A stretch of 64,000 nucleotides of DNA from Paraburkholderia phenazinium (GCF_900142845.1 NZ_FSRU01000002.1:620001-684000); one strand, 5' to 3'; positions 10,179 through 20,245 are shown, counted from the stretch's first letter. The notes: generated by a model from the letters alone, not told the origin. Numbers and translations: made by a program.

Positions 10179-13061
10179 ATGACCGACCGGCTCGATCCCT
10201 ATCACCGCAAGCGCCGCTTCGACGAGACGCCCGAACCGTCCGGCAAGCCAGCCCGCAAGGCTGCGGCCGGCAAGATGCCATCGCGCAAGCCGGCGCACGC
10301 GCTCGCCTACGTGATCCAGGAACACGACGCGCGTCGCCTGCACTACGACTTCCGGCTCGAACTCGACGGCACGCTGAAGTCGTGGGCGGTGCCCAAGGGG
10401 CCGAGCCTGGATCCGTCGGTAAAGCGGCTCGCCGTCCATGTCGAAGATCACCCGCTCGAATACGGCTCGTTCGAAGGCGAGATTCCGCCCGGGAACTACG
10501 GCGCGGGTTCGGTCATCGTGTGGGATCGCGGCACGTGGGAGCCGGACGGTGGGGCTGCGCACGCGCGCGAGGCGTATCGGGCGGGCAAGCTCAAGTTCTC
10601 GCTGGAGGGCGACAAGCTTCACGGTGGCTGGATGCTGGTGCGCAGCCACATGCGCGGCAGCGGCGACAAGGAGCAGTGGCTGCTGATCAAGGAGCGTGAT
10701 GAGGCGGCGCGTAGCGAGGCCGACTTCGACGTGCTCGCCGAGCGGCCCGGCAGTGTGCTCGACGGGGCGGCCGCGCGCCGCGCAGGTAACGCGGGCAAGG
10801 GGGCCGCGCGGAAAACCGCGGCTAAACGCGTCGCCGAGAAACCGGCCGCGACAAAGCTGGCCGCAAGTAAGCCAGCGGCGCGCTCCAGCAAGACTGCAGC
10901 GTCGAAGACAGCACCGAAGACAACAAGCCGCACACGCAGCGCCAACCCGAAGAAGACCGACATCGTCACGAACCGCAGCGCGGAGTCGCTCCGTACTTTG
11001 GCTGCATCGCCGGCGATCGAGGGCGCAAAGAAGGCCGCCTTACCCGCCACGTTCAAACCGCAACTGGCGACGCTGGTCGAGTCCGCTCCGCCGGGCGACG
11101 AATGGTCGTACGAGATCAAGTTCGATGGCTACCGGGTGCTCGTGCGTATCGATCGTCGCGTCGCGAAGAACCCGGTTCAGATCTATACACGCGCCGGCAA
11201 CGACTGGTCCGCGAAATTCAGCAAGCAGGTCGGCGCGCTCGCGCAACTCGAGCTCGATAGCGGATGGCTCGACGGCGAAGCGGTGGTGCTCGATCACAAC
11301 GACGTGCCGAACTTTCAGGCGCTGCAAAACGCGTTCGACGCCAACCGGCCGCAGGACATCGTGATCTACCTGTTCGACTTGCCGTTTCTAAATGGCTACG
11401 ACCTGCGCGGCGTGCCACTGGTGCAGCGCCGCGCCATTCTGCACGCACTGCTCGAAGGGGCGGACAACCGCGTGTTGCGCTTTTCGGAAGACTTCGACTT
11501 TAGCGCCGACGATCTGCTGAAAAGCGCCTGCGATATGGCGCTCGAAGGCATCATCGGCAAGCGGCGCGACAGCCGCTACGCCTCGGGGCGCAGCGCGGCG
11601 TGGATCAAGCTGAAGTGCCGCCGCCGGCAGGAATTCGTGATCGGCGGCTACACCGAGCCGGCGGGCAGCCGCGCCGCTTTTGGCGCGCTGCTGCTCGGCG
11701 TGTACGACGCCGAAGGCACGCTGCAGTATGCCGGCCGGGTCGGCACCGGTTTCGATGCAGCGTTGCTGCGCGCGGTGAAAAAGGAGCTCGACGCGCGTGA
11801 ACAGTCGCGCATGCCGTTCGCCGAGACGCCGCGCGAACGTAGCCGCACGCCGGTTCACTGGGTCAAGCCAGAACTCGTTTGCGAATGCAACTTCGCGGAG
11901 TGGACCGACGAGCGCATCGTGCGCCAGGCGTCGTTCGTCAGTCTGCGACACGACAAACCGGCGCGGCAGATCGTCAGGGAAACGCCGCGCGAAGGAGGCG
12001 ATGTGCAACACCATCCGAGTGGACGTTCAACGGAAGCGCCCGCGAAAATCCGCGCGGCGAAAGGTCCGGCAACTAAGGCGTCTGCCTCGCGTGCCCCGGC
12101 TGTGGACGAGCCAGCAGCGGCGCACGCCACCCGCGCACGCGCGACGAAAAAGGACGCTTTCACCGAGACGGTGGTCGGTGTGCGGATTTCCCATCCGGAT
12201 CGCGTGATCGACAAGCAAACCGGCACGCGCAAGATCGATCTTGTGAAGTACTACGAATCGATCGAAGCATGGTTGCTGCCGCATTTGCACGACCGGCCGG
12301 TTTCGCTGGTGCGGGCGCCGGACGGCATCGGCGGCGAGCTGTTTTTTCAGAAGCACAGCCAGAAGCTGTCGATTCCAAATGTCACCCAGCATCCCGGGCT
12401 CGATGCCGGTCATCCGCCGCTGATCACGATCGATACCGTCAAGGCGTTGATCGGCGCCGCGCAAATGGGCACGATCGAACTGCATACCTGGAACGCGCTC
12501 GTCTCGAACATCGAGAAGCCCGACCGCATGGTGTTCGATCTGGACCCCGACCCGGCGCTCGGCTGGGACAAGATGATCGAAGCCGCCCAACTCACCCGTA
12601 CGCTGCTCGAAGAACTCGGCCTCGCGTCGTTCTGCAAGACGAGCGGCGGCAAGGGATTGCATGTGGTCGTGCCGTTAGCCAAACACGCAGGCTGGGACGA
12701 GGTGAAGACGTTTTCGCAGGCTGTCGCGCAGCATATGGCGGCCACGCTGCCCAAGCACTTCGCCGCGAAGATGGGGCCGCAGAATCGCAAGCGCAAGATC
12801 TTTGTCGATTACCTGCGCAACAACCGTGGCTCGAGCACGGTGGTCGCTTTCTCCGCACGGGCGCGGCCGGGGCTGGGCGTGTCGGTGCCGCTCGGATGGG
12901 ACGAGCTTGACGGTACGACGGGCGGGGATCAATGGACCGTCGCCAATCTGCATGAACGGCTTGAGTCGCTGCACGAGGACCCTTGGTCCGCTTACGCAAA
13001 AACGCGCCAGCGCATCACGGCGGCCATGAAAAAGCGGCTGGATGGCGCGAAGGCCGATTGA
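10179..13061 (+). CDS. ligD: Multifunctional ATP-dependent DNA ligase LigD
   Basis: LigD processes and seals double-strand breaks with Ku. The 960 residues contain three domains in the order phosphoesterase-ligase-polymerase. The 3'-phosphoesterase spans about 40-190 (EHDARRLHYDFRLE, HPLEYGSFEGEIPPGNYG). A Lys/Ala/Thr-rich linker (about 200-280) precedes the ATP-dependent ligase (about 290-600), whose adenylated lysine is in YEIKFDGYRVL near residue 314. A second basic linker leads to the primase-like polymerase (about 665-950), with catalytic aspartates in VFDLDPDP near 786-790. The low-complexity linkers may make the protein appear longer than homologues. Confidence 0.96.
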   Translation: MTDRLDPYHRKRRFDETPEPSGKPARKAAAGKMPSRKPAHALAYVIQEHDARRLHYDFRLELDGTLKSWAVPKGPSLDPSVKRLAVHVEDHPLEYGSFEGEIPPGNYGAGSVIVWDRGTWEPDGGAAHAREAYRAGKLKFSLEGDKLHGGWMLVRSHMRGSGDKEQWLLIKERDEAARSEADFDVLAERPGSVLDGAAARRAGNAGKGAARKTAAKRVAEKPAATKLAASKPAARSSKTAASKTAPKTTSRTRSANPKKTDIVTNRSAESLRTLAASPAIEGAKKAALPATFKPQLATLVESAPPGDEWSYEIKFDGYRVLVRIDRRVAKNPVQIYTRAGNDWSAKFSKQVGALAQLELDSGWLDGEAVVLDHNDVPNFQALQNAFDANRPQDIVIYLFDLPFLNGYDLRGVPLVQRRAILHALLEGADNRVLRFSEDFDFSADDLLKSACDMALEGIIGKRRDSRYASGRSAAWIKLKCRRRQEFVIGGYTEPAGSRAAFGALLLGVYDAEGTLQYAGRVGTGFDAALLRAVKKELDAREQSRMPFAETPRERSRTPVHWVKPELVCECNFAEWTDERIVRQASFVSLRHDKPARQIVRETPREGGDVQHHPSGRSTEAPAKIRAAKGPATKASASRAPAVDEPAAAHATRARATKKDAFTETVVGVRISHPDRVIDKQTGTRKIDLVKYYESIEAWLLPHLHDRPVSLVRAPDGIGGELFFQKHSQKLSIPNVTQHPGLDAGHPPLITIDTVKALIGAAQMGTIELHTWNALVSNIEKPDRMVFDLDPDPALGWDKMIEAAQLTRTLLEELGLASFCKTSGGKGLHVVVPLAKHAGWDEVKTFSQAVAQHMAATLPKHFAAKMGPQNRKRKIFVDYLRNNRGSSTVVAFSARARPGLGVSVPLGWDELDGTTGGDQWTVANLHERLESLHEDPWSAYAKTRQRITAAMKKRLDGAKAD

Positions 13062-13165
13062 GCAGACCATTGGATCTCGCCCGCATGTCCGAAGGCAAGC
13101 GGCGTCGAGACCGCACGCAAACCACACGCAAGCGGCATCGCAAGCATTAAGCGCGTGAAGCCGGT

Positions 13166-14128
13166 TCATCCAGGCGCCACGTCCCAATACGGCGGATCGC
13201 CGAAGTGTGCGGCGAGAAAGTCGATGAACGCCAGGGTCTTCGGCGGCACGAACGCCCGGCTCGGATAGACCGCCCAGATCGCCACCGTTTCGGCGAGCGG
13301 ATAACTGTCGAGAATGGTCACGAGTTCGCCGCTGCGCAGATAAGGCGCGACGTCCCAGGTCGATTTGAGCGCAATCCCGAAGCCGGCCAGCAGCGCATCG
13401 CGAATCACTTCGCCGTTATCGGTGGCGAGGCGTCCGCCCACGCGCACGTCGAGGCGCCCCGCGGGCGTCTCGAACGCCCACGTGTGCTGGTCCGAGAGGA
13501 TCACGCATTCGTGTTGCGCGAGATCCGCCGGGTGATGCGGCACGCCTCGCCCGGCCAGATAGGCGGGCGAGCAGCAGATCACGCGCGGGTTCGCGGCCAG
13601 CCGTTTCGCCACCAGGGTGGAATCCTTCAGCGCGCCGAGCCGGATCGCCAGATCCACCCCGGCATCGACCAGGTCGACGAGGTGATCGGAGAGGCGCAAA
13701 TCGACGCTCACGCCCGGATAGCGGCGCAGAAATTCGGGAATGACCGGCGACACGTGCTGGCGTCCGAACGACGACGTCATCGCCACCCGCAAGCGGCCGT
13801 GCGGCTCGGTTTGCGCCCGGCCGACCGAGGCGCGCGCCGCGGCGGCGGCATCGAGCAGCGTCTGCGCCCGCGTCATGAAAATCTCGCCGTCCTGCGTGAG
13901 ACTGATGCGGCGCGTGGTCCGATGCAGCAGGCGCGCGCCCAGCAGCCGTTCGAGCTGGGCGAGCCGGGCGCTTGCCACCGCGGCCGACAGACCGAATTCG
14001 CGGCCGGCCGCCGACACGTTCGCCAGCAGAGCGGCCCGCACGAACAGCGCGACGTCGAGCAGGTCGAGCCGTTCGCGTTCCTGAAACATCGGCGACGGGG
14101 AGGGCGTAGATGACGCAGTGGAAGCCAT
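13166..14128 (-). CDS. LysR-family transcriptional regulator
   Basis: The N-terminus carries the LysR winged helix-turn-helix (NVSAAGREFGLSAAVASARL, then LERLLGARLLHRTTRR) and the C-terminus the periplasmic-binding-like effector domain. The protein resembles the CrgA/AaeR type. From the ATG at 14128 it is 320 residues; ATGs at 14143 and 14089 are also possible. It is transcribed divergently from the oxidoreductase at 14295, with about 166 bp between the starts, the usual arrangement in which a LysR protein controls its neighbour. That regulatory link is inference. Confidence 0.9.
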   Translation of the reverse strand: MASTASSTPSPSPMFQERERLDLLDVALFVRAALLANVSAAGREFGLSAAVASARLAQLERLLGARLLHRTTRRISLTQDGEIFMTRAQTLLDAAAAARASVGRAQTEPHGRLRVAMTSSFGRQHVSPVIPEFLRRYPGVSVDLRLSDHLVDLVDAGVDLAIRLGALKDSTLVAKRLAANPRVICCSPAYLAGRGVPHHPADLAQHECVILSDQHTWAFETPAGRLDVRVGGRLATDNGEVIRDALLAGFGIALKSTWDVAPYLRSGELVTILDSYPLAETVAIWAVYPSRAFVPPKTLAFIDFLAAHFGDPPYWDVAPG

Positions 14129-14294
14129 TCTTCTGATTTTCAAGAAAATGTTTAAGTCATTATGCCTGTTCCGGGCGGGTAAGGATCGTCCTAAGATAAG
14201 TGCACGTCCGAGCCGTACAGGGCTTTTGCAGCCCCGTAGTGCCGGAATGCATGCCCGTTATCCCGCATCCTTTACGAACGAATCAGGAGTTGCC

Positions 14295-15311
14295 ATGAAA
14301 GCTGTCGGTCTTCACCGTTACTTGCCCATCGACCATCCCGAAGCACTGCTCGATGTCGAGATTCCGCAACCGGAAGCCACCGGTCGCGACCTGCTGGTCA
14401 AGGTCGAGGCGATCTCCGTGAATCCGGTCGACTTCAAGGTGCGCTCGCCGAAAGACACCGTCGAGAAGGCGCCGCGCGTGCTCGGCTGGGATGCGGCCGG
14501 GACGGTCGCAGCGGTGGGGCCGGAGGTCACCTTGTTCAAGGTCGGCGATCCGGTGTTTTACGCCGGCAGCATCACGCGGCCGGGCGCGAATAGCGAATAT
14601 CACCTGGTGGACGAACGGATCGTCGGCCGCAAGCCGGCCTCGCTCGACTTCAGCCACGCCGCCGCGTTGCCGCTGACCGCGATCACCGCGTGGGAAGCGC
14701 TGTTCGATCGCCTCGGCGTGTCGCCGCAGGGGGCCGATAAGGGCCGCTCGGTGCTGATCATCGGCGGCGCGGGCGGGGTCGGTTCGATCGGGATTCAACT
14801 GGCGAAACAGCTTGCCGGCCTGACCGTGATTGCGACGGCTTCGCGTCCGGCGTCGGCGAAATGGGCGACCGAACTCGGCGCGGACCACATCGTCGATCAC
14901 TTCGGCGACATGCCGGCGCAACTGAAGCAGATCGGCTTCGAGCAGGTGGACTACGTGCTGATGTTCAACGACACGGACAAGCATTTCCCGGCAGCGGCCA
15001 CCGTCGTCAAACCGCAGGGCGGCATCTGCACGATCGTCGAAAATGCCAGGCCGGTTCCGGTCGAACTGCTGAAGGCCAAGAGCGCGGCGTTCCACTGGGA
15101 ATTCATGTTCACGCGTTCGATGTTCGGCACGCCTGACATGATCGAGCAGCACAAGCTGCTGACCGAAGTGGGGCGCCTGATCGACGCGGGCACCTTGCGC
15201 ACGACGGTCGGCGAAGACCTGGGCAAGATCAACGCACAGAACGTGCGGCGCGCGCATCAGTTGCTGGAAGAAGGGCGGGCAATCGGCAAGCTGGTGCTGA
15301 CCGGTTTCTAG
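14295..15311 (+). CDS. Zinc-type alcohol dehydrogenase-like / quinone oxidoreductase (MDR family)
   Basis: This 338-residue NAD(P)H-dependent oxidoreductase belongs to the medium-chain dehydrogenase family. It has the GroES-like N-terminal fold (VNPVDFKVRSP) and the Rossmann nucleotide-binding glycine motif IIGGAGGVGSIGIQLAKQL at about residues 155-175. Zinc ligands of true alcohol dehydrogenases are not evident, so a quinone reductase or zinc-independent activity is likely. The ATG at 14295 is preceded by AGGAG; the open frame upstream to 14118 runs into the divergent lysR promoter region and is not used. It is probably regulated by the divergent LysR protein. Confidence 0.9.
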   Translation: MKAVGLHRYLPIDHPEALLDVEIPQPEATGRDLLVKVEAISVNPVDFKVRSPKDTVEKAPRVLGWDAAGTVAAVGPEVTLFKVGDPVFYAGSITRPGANSEYHLVDERIVGRKPASLDFSHAAALPLTAITAWEALFDRLGVSPQGADKGRSVLIIGGAGGVGSIGIQLAKQLAGLTVIATASRPASAKWATELGADHIVDHFGDMPAQLKQIGFEQVDYVLMFNDTDKHFPAAATVVKPQGGICTIVENARPVPVELLKAKSAAFHWEFMFTRSMFGTPDMIEQHKLLTEVGRLIDAGTLRTTVGEDLGKINAQNVRRAHQLLEEGRAIGKLVLTGF

Positions 15312-15463
15312 GCGGCTTTTTGCCTGACCGCAAGCGGGTTAACACCCGATCCGCGCGAAGCGCGCTCGGGTCCGCTTGGCGGTAGACTGACAGGGCTCCC
15401 AGGCAAAAATAGCCGCGCATCTCGCCCCGAGAGGGTGCAGCGGCACAACGAGGAGGTGACACC

Positions 15464-16024
15464 ATGAGCCCGTGCTTCAGCCGCTCCGCCGTTTCGCTTG
15501 TTACTTCGCTGGTTGCTTCGCTTGCCTGCACACTCGTCCCGCCGGCGTACGCCGCCACCCCCATCACGGTGACCTCGCAAGCCGCGCCGGACGGGCCGAT
15601 CCGCTATACCGTCAAGGTCACTTCGAAGCAGTTCGGCAATGCGCAGGAAACGCGCACGATCCGCTCCGGCGAGTCCGACGACTTCACCTGGAAGACCGTG
15701 CCGCCCGGCGGCCCGGTCGCGGCCGTGGATCAGTGCCCGGCCGATGCATCGCTGCCGGTCGATACCAACGGCGCGATGCTGCGGCAAACGCAGATCCGCT
15801 TTGCGCCGGTGGTCGCCGGCGACGGTACCGCCACGGTCCAGCTCAGCTTCCAGGCGCAGACCCCGCACGGCACCAGGGCAGTGACGAACAAGGGCAAGAC
15901 GCTCCAGTGTCCGAACGGCCTGACGGTCAGTCAGATCGTGCGCTTTACGATGCCCACGAACGGCAGCACGAAGACGCTGACCTTGAACGACGGCACCCAA
16001 CTGGCGGTGTCGGCGAAGCGCTGA
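15464..16024 (+). CDS. Small exported hypothetical protein
   Basis: I do not recognise the family with certainty. The 186-residue product starts with a signal peptide (LVTSLVASLACTLVPPAYAA, cleavage about residue 30). The rest is a predicted beta-rich soluble domain (IRYTVKVTSKQFGNAQETRT; QTQIRFAPVVAGDGTATVQL) with two cysteines that could form a disulfide. A good AGGAGG ribosome-binding site lies 8 bases before the ATG. It stands alone between the oxidoreductase and the convergent fetB gene. Confidence 0.8.
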   Translation: MSPCFSRSAVSLVTSLVASLACTLVPPAYAATPITVTSQAAPDGPIRYTVKVTSKQFGNAQETRTIRSGESDDFTWKTVPPGGPVAAVDQCPADASLPVDTNGAMLRQTQIRFAPVVAGDGTATVQLSFQAQTPHGTRAVTNKGKTLQCPNGLTVSQIVRFTMPTNGSTKTLTLNDGTQLAVSAKR

Positions 16025-16060
16025 GCGGCCGGCGCGCCGCGCCGCGCCATGCGTGGCTGA

Positions 16061-16867
16061 CTAGCGCCCGGCCGCGGCACGCTCCACGAGTCTCGACGCC
16101 AGAAACCGGTGGTCGGCGGAAAACAGCCGGCGGTACGTCAGCAGTACGGCGCCCACCGTGCCGAGCGCCGACGAAGCCGCGATCAGGAACATGATCACGA
16201 TCTGATAGCGCACCGCCTGCAGCGGCGACTGACCGGCCAGCACCTGACCCGTCATCATGCCGGGCAGGCTGACCACGCCCACCACCGCCATCTGGTTGAG
16301 CGTCGGGATCATGCCGGCCCGCACGGCCTGGCGCGCCGGTCCCTGGGCGGCTTCCCAGCGGGTGGCGCCGAGCGCGAGCGTCATGTCGACCCGGTCGCGC
16401 CGCGCGGTCAGCTCTTCGGTCATCCGCTCGATGCCGAGCGACACGCCGGTAAGCGTATTGCCGAGGATCATGCCGAGAATCGGAATCGCATATTGCGGCT
16501 CGTACCACGGACGGATGCGGATCACGACGAACAGGCCCACCGCCGCGACCAGCCACGAACTGACCCAGATCGACACAATGCTGTCCTGGCGCTGACCGGC
16601 GTAGGTGCGCGCGCCGCGTTGCGCGCCCGCGAAACCGGCGATCAAGGTCATCACCACCATCAACGGCAGCACGACAAACCAGCGGTCGAAGCGGAACACC
16701 CAGCCGAGCACATAACCGATGGCCAGCAACTGGACGACGGTACGCACGGCCGCCCAGGCCAGCTTGCGTTCGAGATCGAGCTTCAGCGCCAACGAGACCG
16801 CCCCGTTCACGACGATCAGCAAGGCGGCGATACCGACATCCCACAGGCTGAGGTTTTGCAGGGTCAT
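16061..16867 (-). CDS. fetB: FetB-type ABC transporter permease (putative iron exporter)
   Basis: This 268-residue inner-membrane protein belongs to the UPF0014/FetB family of ABC permeases linked to metal (iron) export and peroxide resistance. Several hydrophobic helices are visible (VGIAALLIVVNGAVSLAL, VVLPLMVVMTLIAGFAG and a C-terminal VIMFLIAASSALGTVGAVL), along with the conserved loop GMILGNTLTGVSLGIERM. The start at 16867 (MTLQNLSLWDVG) overlaps the stop of fetA by ATGA, so translation is coupled. The frame is open 44 codons further upstream inside fetA, but that is a shadow. Confidence 0.9.
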   Translation of the reverse strand: MTLQNLSLWDVGIAALLIVVNGAVSLALKLDLERKLAWAAVRTVVQLLAIGYVLGWVFRFDRWFVVLPLMVVMTLIAGFAGAQRGARTYAGQRQDSIVSIWVSSWLVAAVGLFVVIRIRPWYEPQYAIPILGMILGNTLTGVSLGIERMTEELTARRDRVDMTLALGATRWEAAQGPARQAVRAGMIPTLNQMAVVGVVSLPGMMTGQVLAGQSPLQAVRYQIVIMFLIAASSALGTVGAVLLTYRRLFSADHRFLASRLVERAAAGR

Positions 16868-17592
16868 GGCGTGTGCTCCGGGTGATCGCCGTCGCGCGTG
16901 GAAGAGAGGACCGCCGCGGCTTCGTCGAGCACGCCGGCGCGCATCGTCAGATGACGCTCGCTCATGCGTTTTGCCTGGGCCGGATCGTGCGACACCCACA
17001 CCGACGCGTGCGCTTGTCCGTCGGCTTTGAACCAGGCTTCTACGAGGCCCTCGATCGCGTGGGACGACTCGGGGTCGAGCGAGGCCGTCGGTTCGTCGAG
17101 CAGCAACACTTCCGGGGCGAGTTGCAACACGCGGATCAGCGCGGCGATCTGCGCCTCGCCGCCCGACAGTTCGCTCGCCCGCTTGTCGAGAAAGTCTTCG
17201 CCGCGGCCGGCCTGGACCGCCAGCGATGCCGCCCGTGCGCGATCGAAGCGTATGTCGCGATAAACCTTCAGCGAGAACGGATAGCGCAGGTTGTCTTCGA
17301 CCGTGCCGTCCAGAATCGCGGGACGCTGCCGGATGTAGGCGACGTTGCGCCGGTAGCGCGGGATCGTCGCGCGTTCGACCGGTTGGCCGTGCCAGGCCAT
17401 CTGCCCGCCGGCGAGCGGGTCGAGCAGCGCAAGGGCGCGCAGGAACACGCTCTTGCCGGAGCCCGACGGCCCGGTGACGGCGACCCGGTCGCCCGCATAC
17501 AGGGCAAAGCGGGTGGGTTGCAGCAGCATCTGCCCGCTTTGCGGGTCCTGCCGGGCGATGTCGAGGGCCTCTACGAGGGGAGTGTCCGTCAT
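16864..17592 (-). CDS. fetA: FetA-type ABC transporter ATP-binding protein
   Basis: This 242-residue ATPase subunit partners the permease FetB. It shows Walker A (GPSGSGKSVFLRA), the Q-loop region, the ABC signature LSGGEAQ and Walker B (EVLLLDEPTASLD), followed by the H-loop histidine in WVSHDPAQ. The start at 17592 (MTDTPLVEALDI) is preferred over the open extension to 17778 because homologues begin there. It is the first gene of a two-gene leftward operon with a 4-base overlap to fetB. The inferred role is metal efflux at the inner membrane. Confidence 0.9.
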   Translation of the reverse strand: MTDTPLVEALDIARQDPQSGQMLLQPTRFALYAGDRVAVTGPSGSGKSVFLRALALLDPLAGGQMAWHGQPVERATIPRYRRNVAYIRQRPAILDGTVEDNLRYPFSLKVYRDIRFDRARAASLAVQAGRGEDFLDKRASELSGGEAQIAALIRVLQLAPEVLLLDEPTASLDPESSHAIEGLVEAWFKADGQAHASVWVSHDPAQAKRMSERHLTMRAGVLDEAAAVLSSTRDGDHPEHTP

Positions 17593-17713
17593 GGCTGGAA
17601 TGGGGTTATAGGTACAATGCACGCCCCGCGCACGGTGGTGCGACTGCCGCGCGCGGTGAACCGGGCATGCTATCTGCTGTCCGATACGCAAACACGAAGA
17701 ACCGGAGTGTCTC

Positions 17714-20245
17714 ATGGCAGCGTCGCGCATCGGTGGACGGATCGGCAAGATCATCGCCTGGATTGTGGCGGTCATCATCGTCCTGATCGCCGCACTGACG
17801 ATTTTTATTCTGACCTTCGACTGGAACCGCGCGCGTCCCTACGTCGATCAGAAAGTGAGCGAGGCGATCGGCCGGCAGTTCGTGATCCAGGGCAATCTGG
17901 AAGTGGGCTGGCGCCATCCGGTGGGCGAGACCGGCTGGCGCGCCTGGGTGCCCTGGCCGCGCTTCTCGGCGGCCAACATCACGATCGCGAATCCCGACTG
18001 GACCCAACAGCCGCACTTCGCGACGCTCGATGAGATCGACTTCGAGGTGGCGGTGCTGCCGCTGCTCGCGCATGACATTGTGATTCCGGCCATCAATCTG
18101 GTGAATCCTTCGGTCGACCTCGAGCGGGTGCTCGACGGGCGCAATAACTGGACCTTCAAGCTGCCGTCGTCCGCGGGACCTTCGGAGTGGACGCTGCAAT
18201 TGCACGACATCGCCTTCGACAAAGGCACGATCGCCTATTCGGACCAGCAGAAGAAGACCGACATGCAGGTCGTGATCGATACGCTCGGCCAGGCCATTCC
18301 GATCGGCGATGTGATGAAGCAGCAGGAAGCCTCGTCGCGCAGCGCGTCGGCGCAGGTGGTCGGCAAGCAGGGCGCGAGCCGGCTGACGGCCCAGGCGAAT
18401 GCGATCGCGGCATCGGAGGCCACGGCGGCGTCGGCGGCTGCATCGGGGGCGTCGGGGGCAGCGGGAGCTTCCGGAGCGGCGGGCGCTTCGGGGATAGCGG
18501 GCGCGTCCGAGACGTCGAGCGTAGCGGGTGCATCGAGTGCATCCGCCGCCGAAGCCGCCGCATCCGGCAGCGCCGCATCGCACGCTTCCTCAGCCGGCAA
18601 CCCCGCGAGCAACACAACGATGACGTCCGCGGCCTCCGCGCCGATCAACCCGGCCAGCAGTGTGGGCGCCGGTGCGCGTCCGCCGGTGCCGCCGTACGCG
18701 ATCGGCTGGACCGTGAAGGGTTCGTACAACCGCACGGCCGTCTCGGGCAGCGGCAAGCTGGGCGGCGTGCTCGCGCTGCAGGACGTCAACCGGCCATTCC
18801 CGGTCCAGGCGGACATCAAGATCGGCGACTACCTGCATGTGGCCGTGGTCGGCACGCTCACCGATCCCGCCCACCTCGCCGCCATCGATATGCGGCTGTG
18901 GGTGCAGGGCACCAGCATGGCGCGTCTGTACGGGCTGACGGGCGTGACCTTGCCCGATACGCCGCCGTATGCCACCGAAGGCCGGCTGGTGGGCCAGTTC
19001 AAGCGGGTCGGCAGCGTCTATAAGTATGAAAATTTTACAGGCCGGGTGGGCGGCAGCGACCTGAACGGTTCGCTGACCTATACCGCGAGCGAACCGCGGC
19101 CGATGCTGCAAGGCGATCTGGTATCGAACCTGCTGCAGTTCTCCGATCTCGCCCCGATCATCGGCGCCGATTCCAACGCCAGCAAGGCCAGGCGCGGCGA
19201 CGCGACGGCGCAGCCGGCCAACAAGGCGCTGCCGGTCGAGCAGTTCCGCACCGACCGCTGGAAAGCGATCGACGCCGACGTCAAATTCACCGCCCGGCGC
19301 ATCGTCAAGAACCCGGACCTGCCGATCACCGACCTCTACACCCACGTGGTACTGGCTGACGGCGTGCTGTCGCTGGTGCCGCTGTCGTTCGGCGTGGCGG
19401 GCGGCACGCTTGCCTCGGACATTCATCTGGACGGCAGCACGACGCCCTTGAAGGGCCGTTTCGCGACCTCGGCACGCCACCTCAAGCTCAAGCAACTGTT
19501 CCCGAACTTCAAGACGATGCAAAGCGCACTCGGGGAAGTGAACGGCGATGCGTCGATTTCCGCAACCGGCAATTCGCCGGCGGCGCTGGCGGCTACGTCG
19601 AACGGCGAGGTGAAGGCGCTTGTCACCGACGGCACCGTGAGCCGTCTGCTGATGGAAGCGGCCGGCCTGAACGTGGCGAACGTGGTCTACGAAAAGCTGT
19701 TCGGCACAGCCGATGTGAAGATCAATTGCGCGGCCGCGGACTTCGTCGTGACCGACGGCGTGCTCGACCCACGGATCTTCGCACTCGATACCGACGACGC
19801 CGTGATCGACATCGACGGTAACGTCAATATGCGCGATGAGTCCATGGACCTCGGCGTGCATCCGCATACGAAGGGCTTCCGCGTGTTTTCCTTGCGCTCG
19901 CCGCTGTACGTGAAGGGGACGTTCAAGGATCCGCATGTGGGGGTGAACGCAACGGCGCTGGCGTTGCGCGGCGGCGCGATGGTCGGCCTCGGGCTGATCA
20001 ATCCGCTCGCCGCGCTGATTCCGCTGATCGCGCCGAGCAATAACAAGCCGCTACCCTGCGCGCAACTGCTGGCGACCGTGCGCGCGAAGCCGAGCGCGCC
20101 GCCGCCGGGACAGAAGGAAAAGACCCGTGCGCCGCTGTCGCTGGATGGCGCGGCTTCAGCGCCGGCCGCAGCGAACGGCGCGGGCAAGCCTGCCGGGCCG
20201 GCGGTGGTGGCGCCGGCGAATGCCGCTAGCTACAAGGGCAGTTAG
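17714..20245 (+). CDS. AsmA-family inner-membrane-anchored periplasmic protein
   Basis: The 843-residue product has one N-terminal membrane anchor (IAWIVAVIIVLIAALTIFIL, about residues 15-35) followed by a very large periplasmic region. Its first 150 residues are the AsmA N-domain (IGRQFVIQGNLEVGWRHPVG) and its C-terminal 350 residues the AsmA_2 domain (ADFVVTDGVLDPRIFALDTDD). AsmA-like proteins are bridge-like lipid-transport or outer-membrane homeostasis factors. An Ala/Ser/Gly-rich segment (about residues 233-320) interrupts the conserved domains and is listed separately. The gene is divergent from fetA with a short shared promoter region. Confidence 0.88.
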   Translation: MAASRIGGRIGKIIAWIVAVIIVLIAALTIFILTFDWNRARPYVDQKVSEAIGRQFVIQGNLEVGWRHPVGETGWRAWVPWPRFSAANITIANPDWTQQPHFATLDEIDFEVAVLPLLAHDIVIPAINLVNPSVDLERVLDGRNNWTFKLPSSAGPSEWTLQLHDIAFDKGTIAYSDQQKKTDMQVVIDTLGQAIPIGDVMKQQEASSRSASAQVVGKQGASRLTAQANAIAASEATAASAAASGASGAAGASGAAGASGIAGASETSSVAGASSASAAEAAASGSAASHASSAGNPASNTTMTSAASAPINPASSVGAGARPPVPPYAIGWTVKGSYNRTAVSGSGKLGGVLALQDVNRPFPVQADIKIGDYLHVAVVGTLTDPAHLAAIDMRLWVQGTSMARLYGLTGVTLPDTPPYATEGRLVGQFKRVGSVYKYENFTGRVGGSDLNGSLTYTASEPRPMLQGDLVSNLLQFSDLAPIIGADSNASKARRGDATAQPANKALPVEQFRTDRWKAIDADVKFTARRIVKNPDLPITDLYTHVVLADGVLSLVPLSFGVAGGTLASDIHLDGSTTPLKGRFATSARHLKLKQLFPNFKTMQSALGEVNGDASISATGNSPAALAATSNGEVKALVTDGTVSRLLMEAAGLNVANVVYEKLFGTADVKINCAAADFVVTDGVLDPRIFALDTDDAVIDIDGNVNMRDESMDLGVHPHTKGFRVFSLRSPLYVKGTFKDPHVGVNATALALRGGAMVGLGLINPLAALIPLIAPSNNKPLPCAQLLATVRAKPSAPPPGQKEKTRAPLSLDGAASAPAAANGAGKPAGPAVVAPANAASYKGS
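18412..18665 (+). repeat. Low-complexity Ala/Ser/Gly coding insert in the AsmA gene
   Basis: This in-frame segment codes for imperfect short repeats such as GASGAAGASGAAGASGIAGAS and Ser/Ala-rich sequence, between the N-terminal AsmA domain and the downstream conserved domain. It consists mainly of GCG, TCG and GGC codons with near-repeats of 6-15 bp, so replication slippage is a likely source of length change. Confidence 0.75.
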
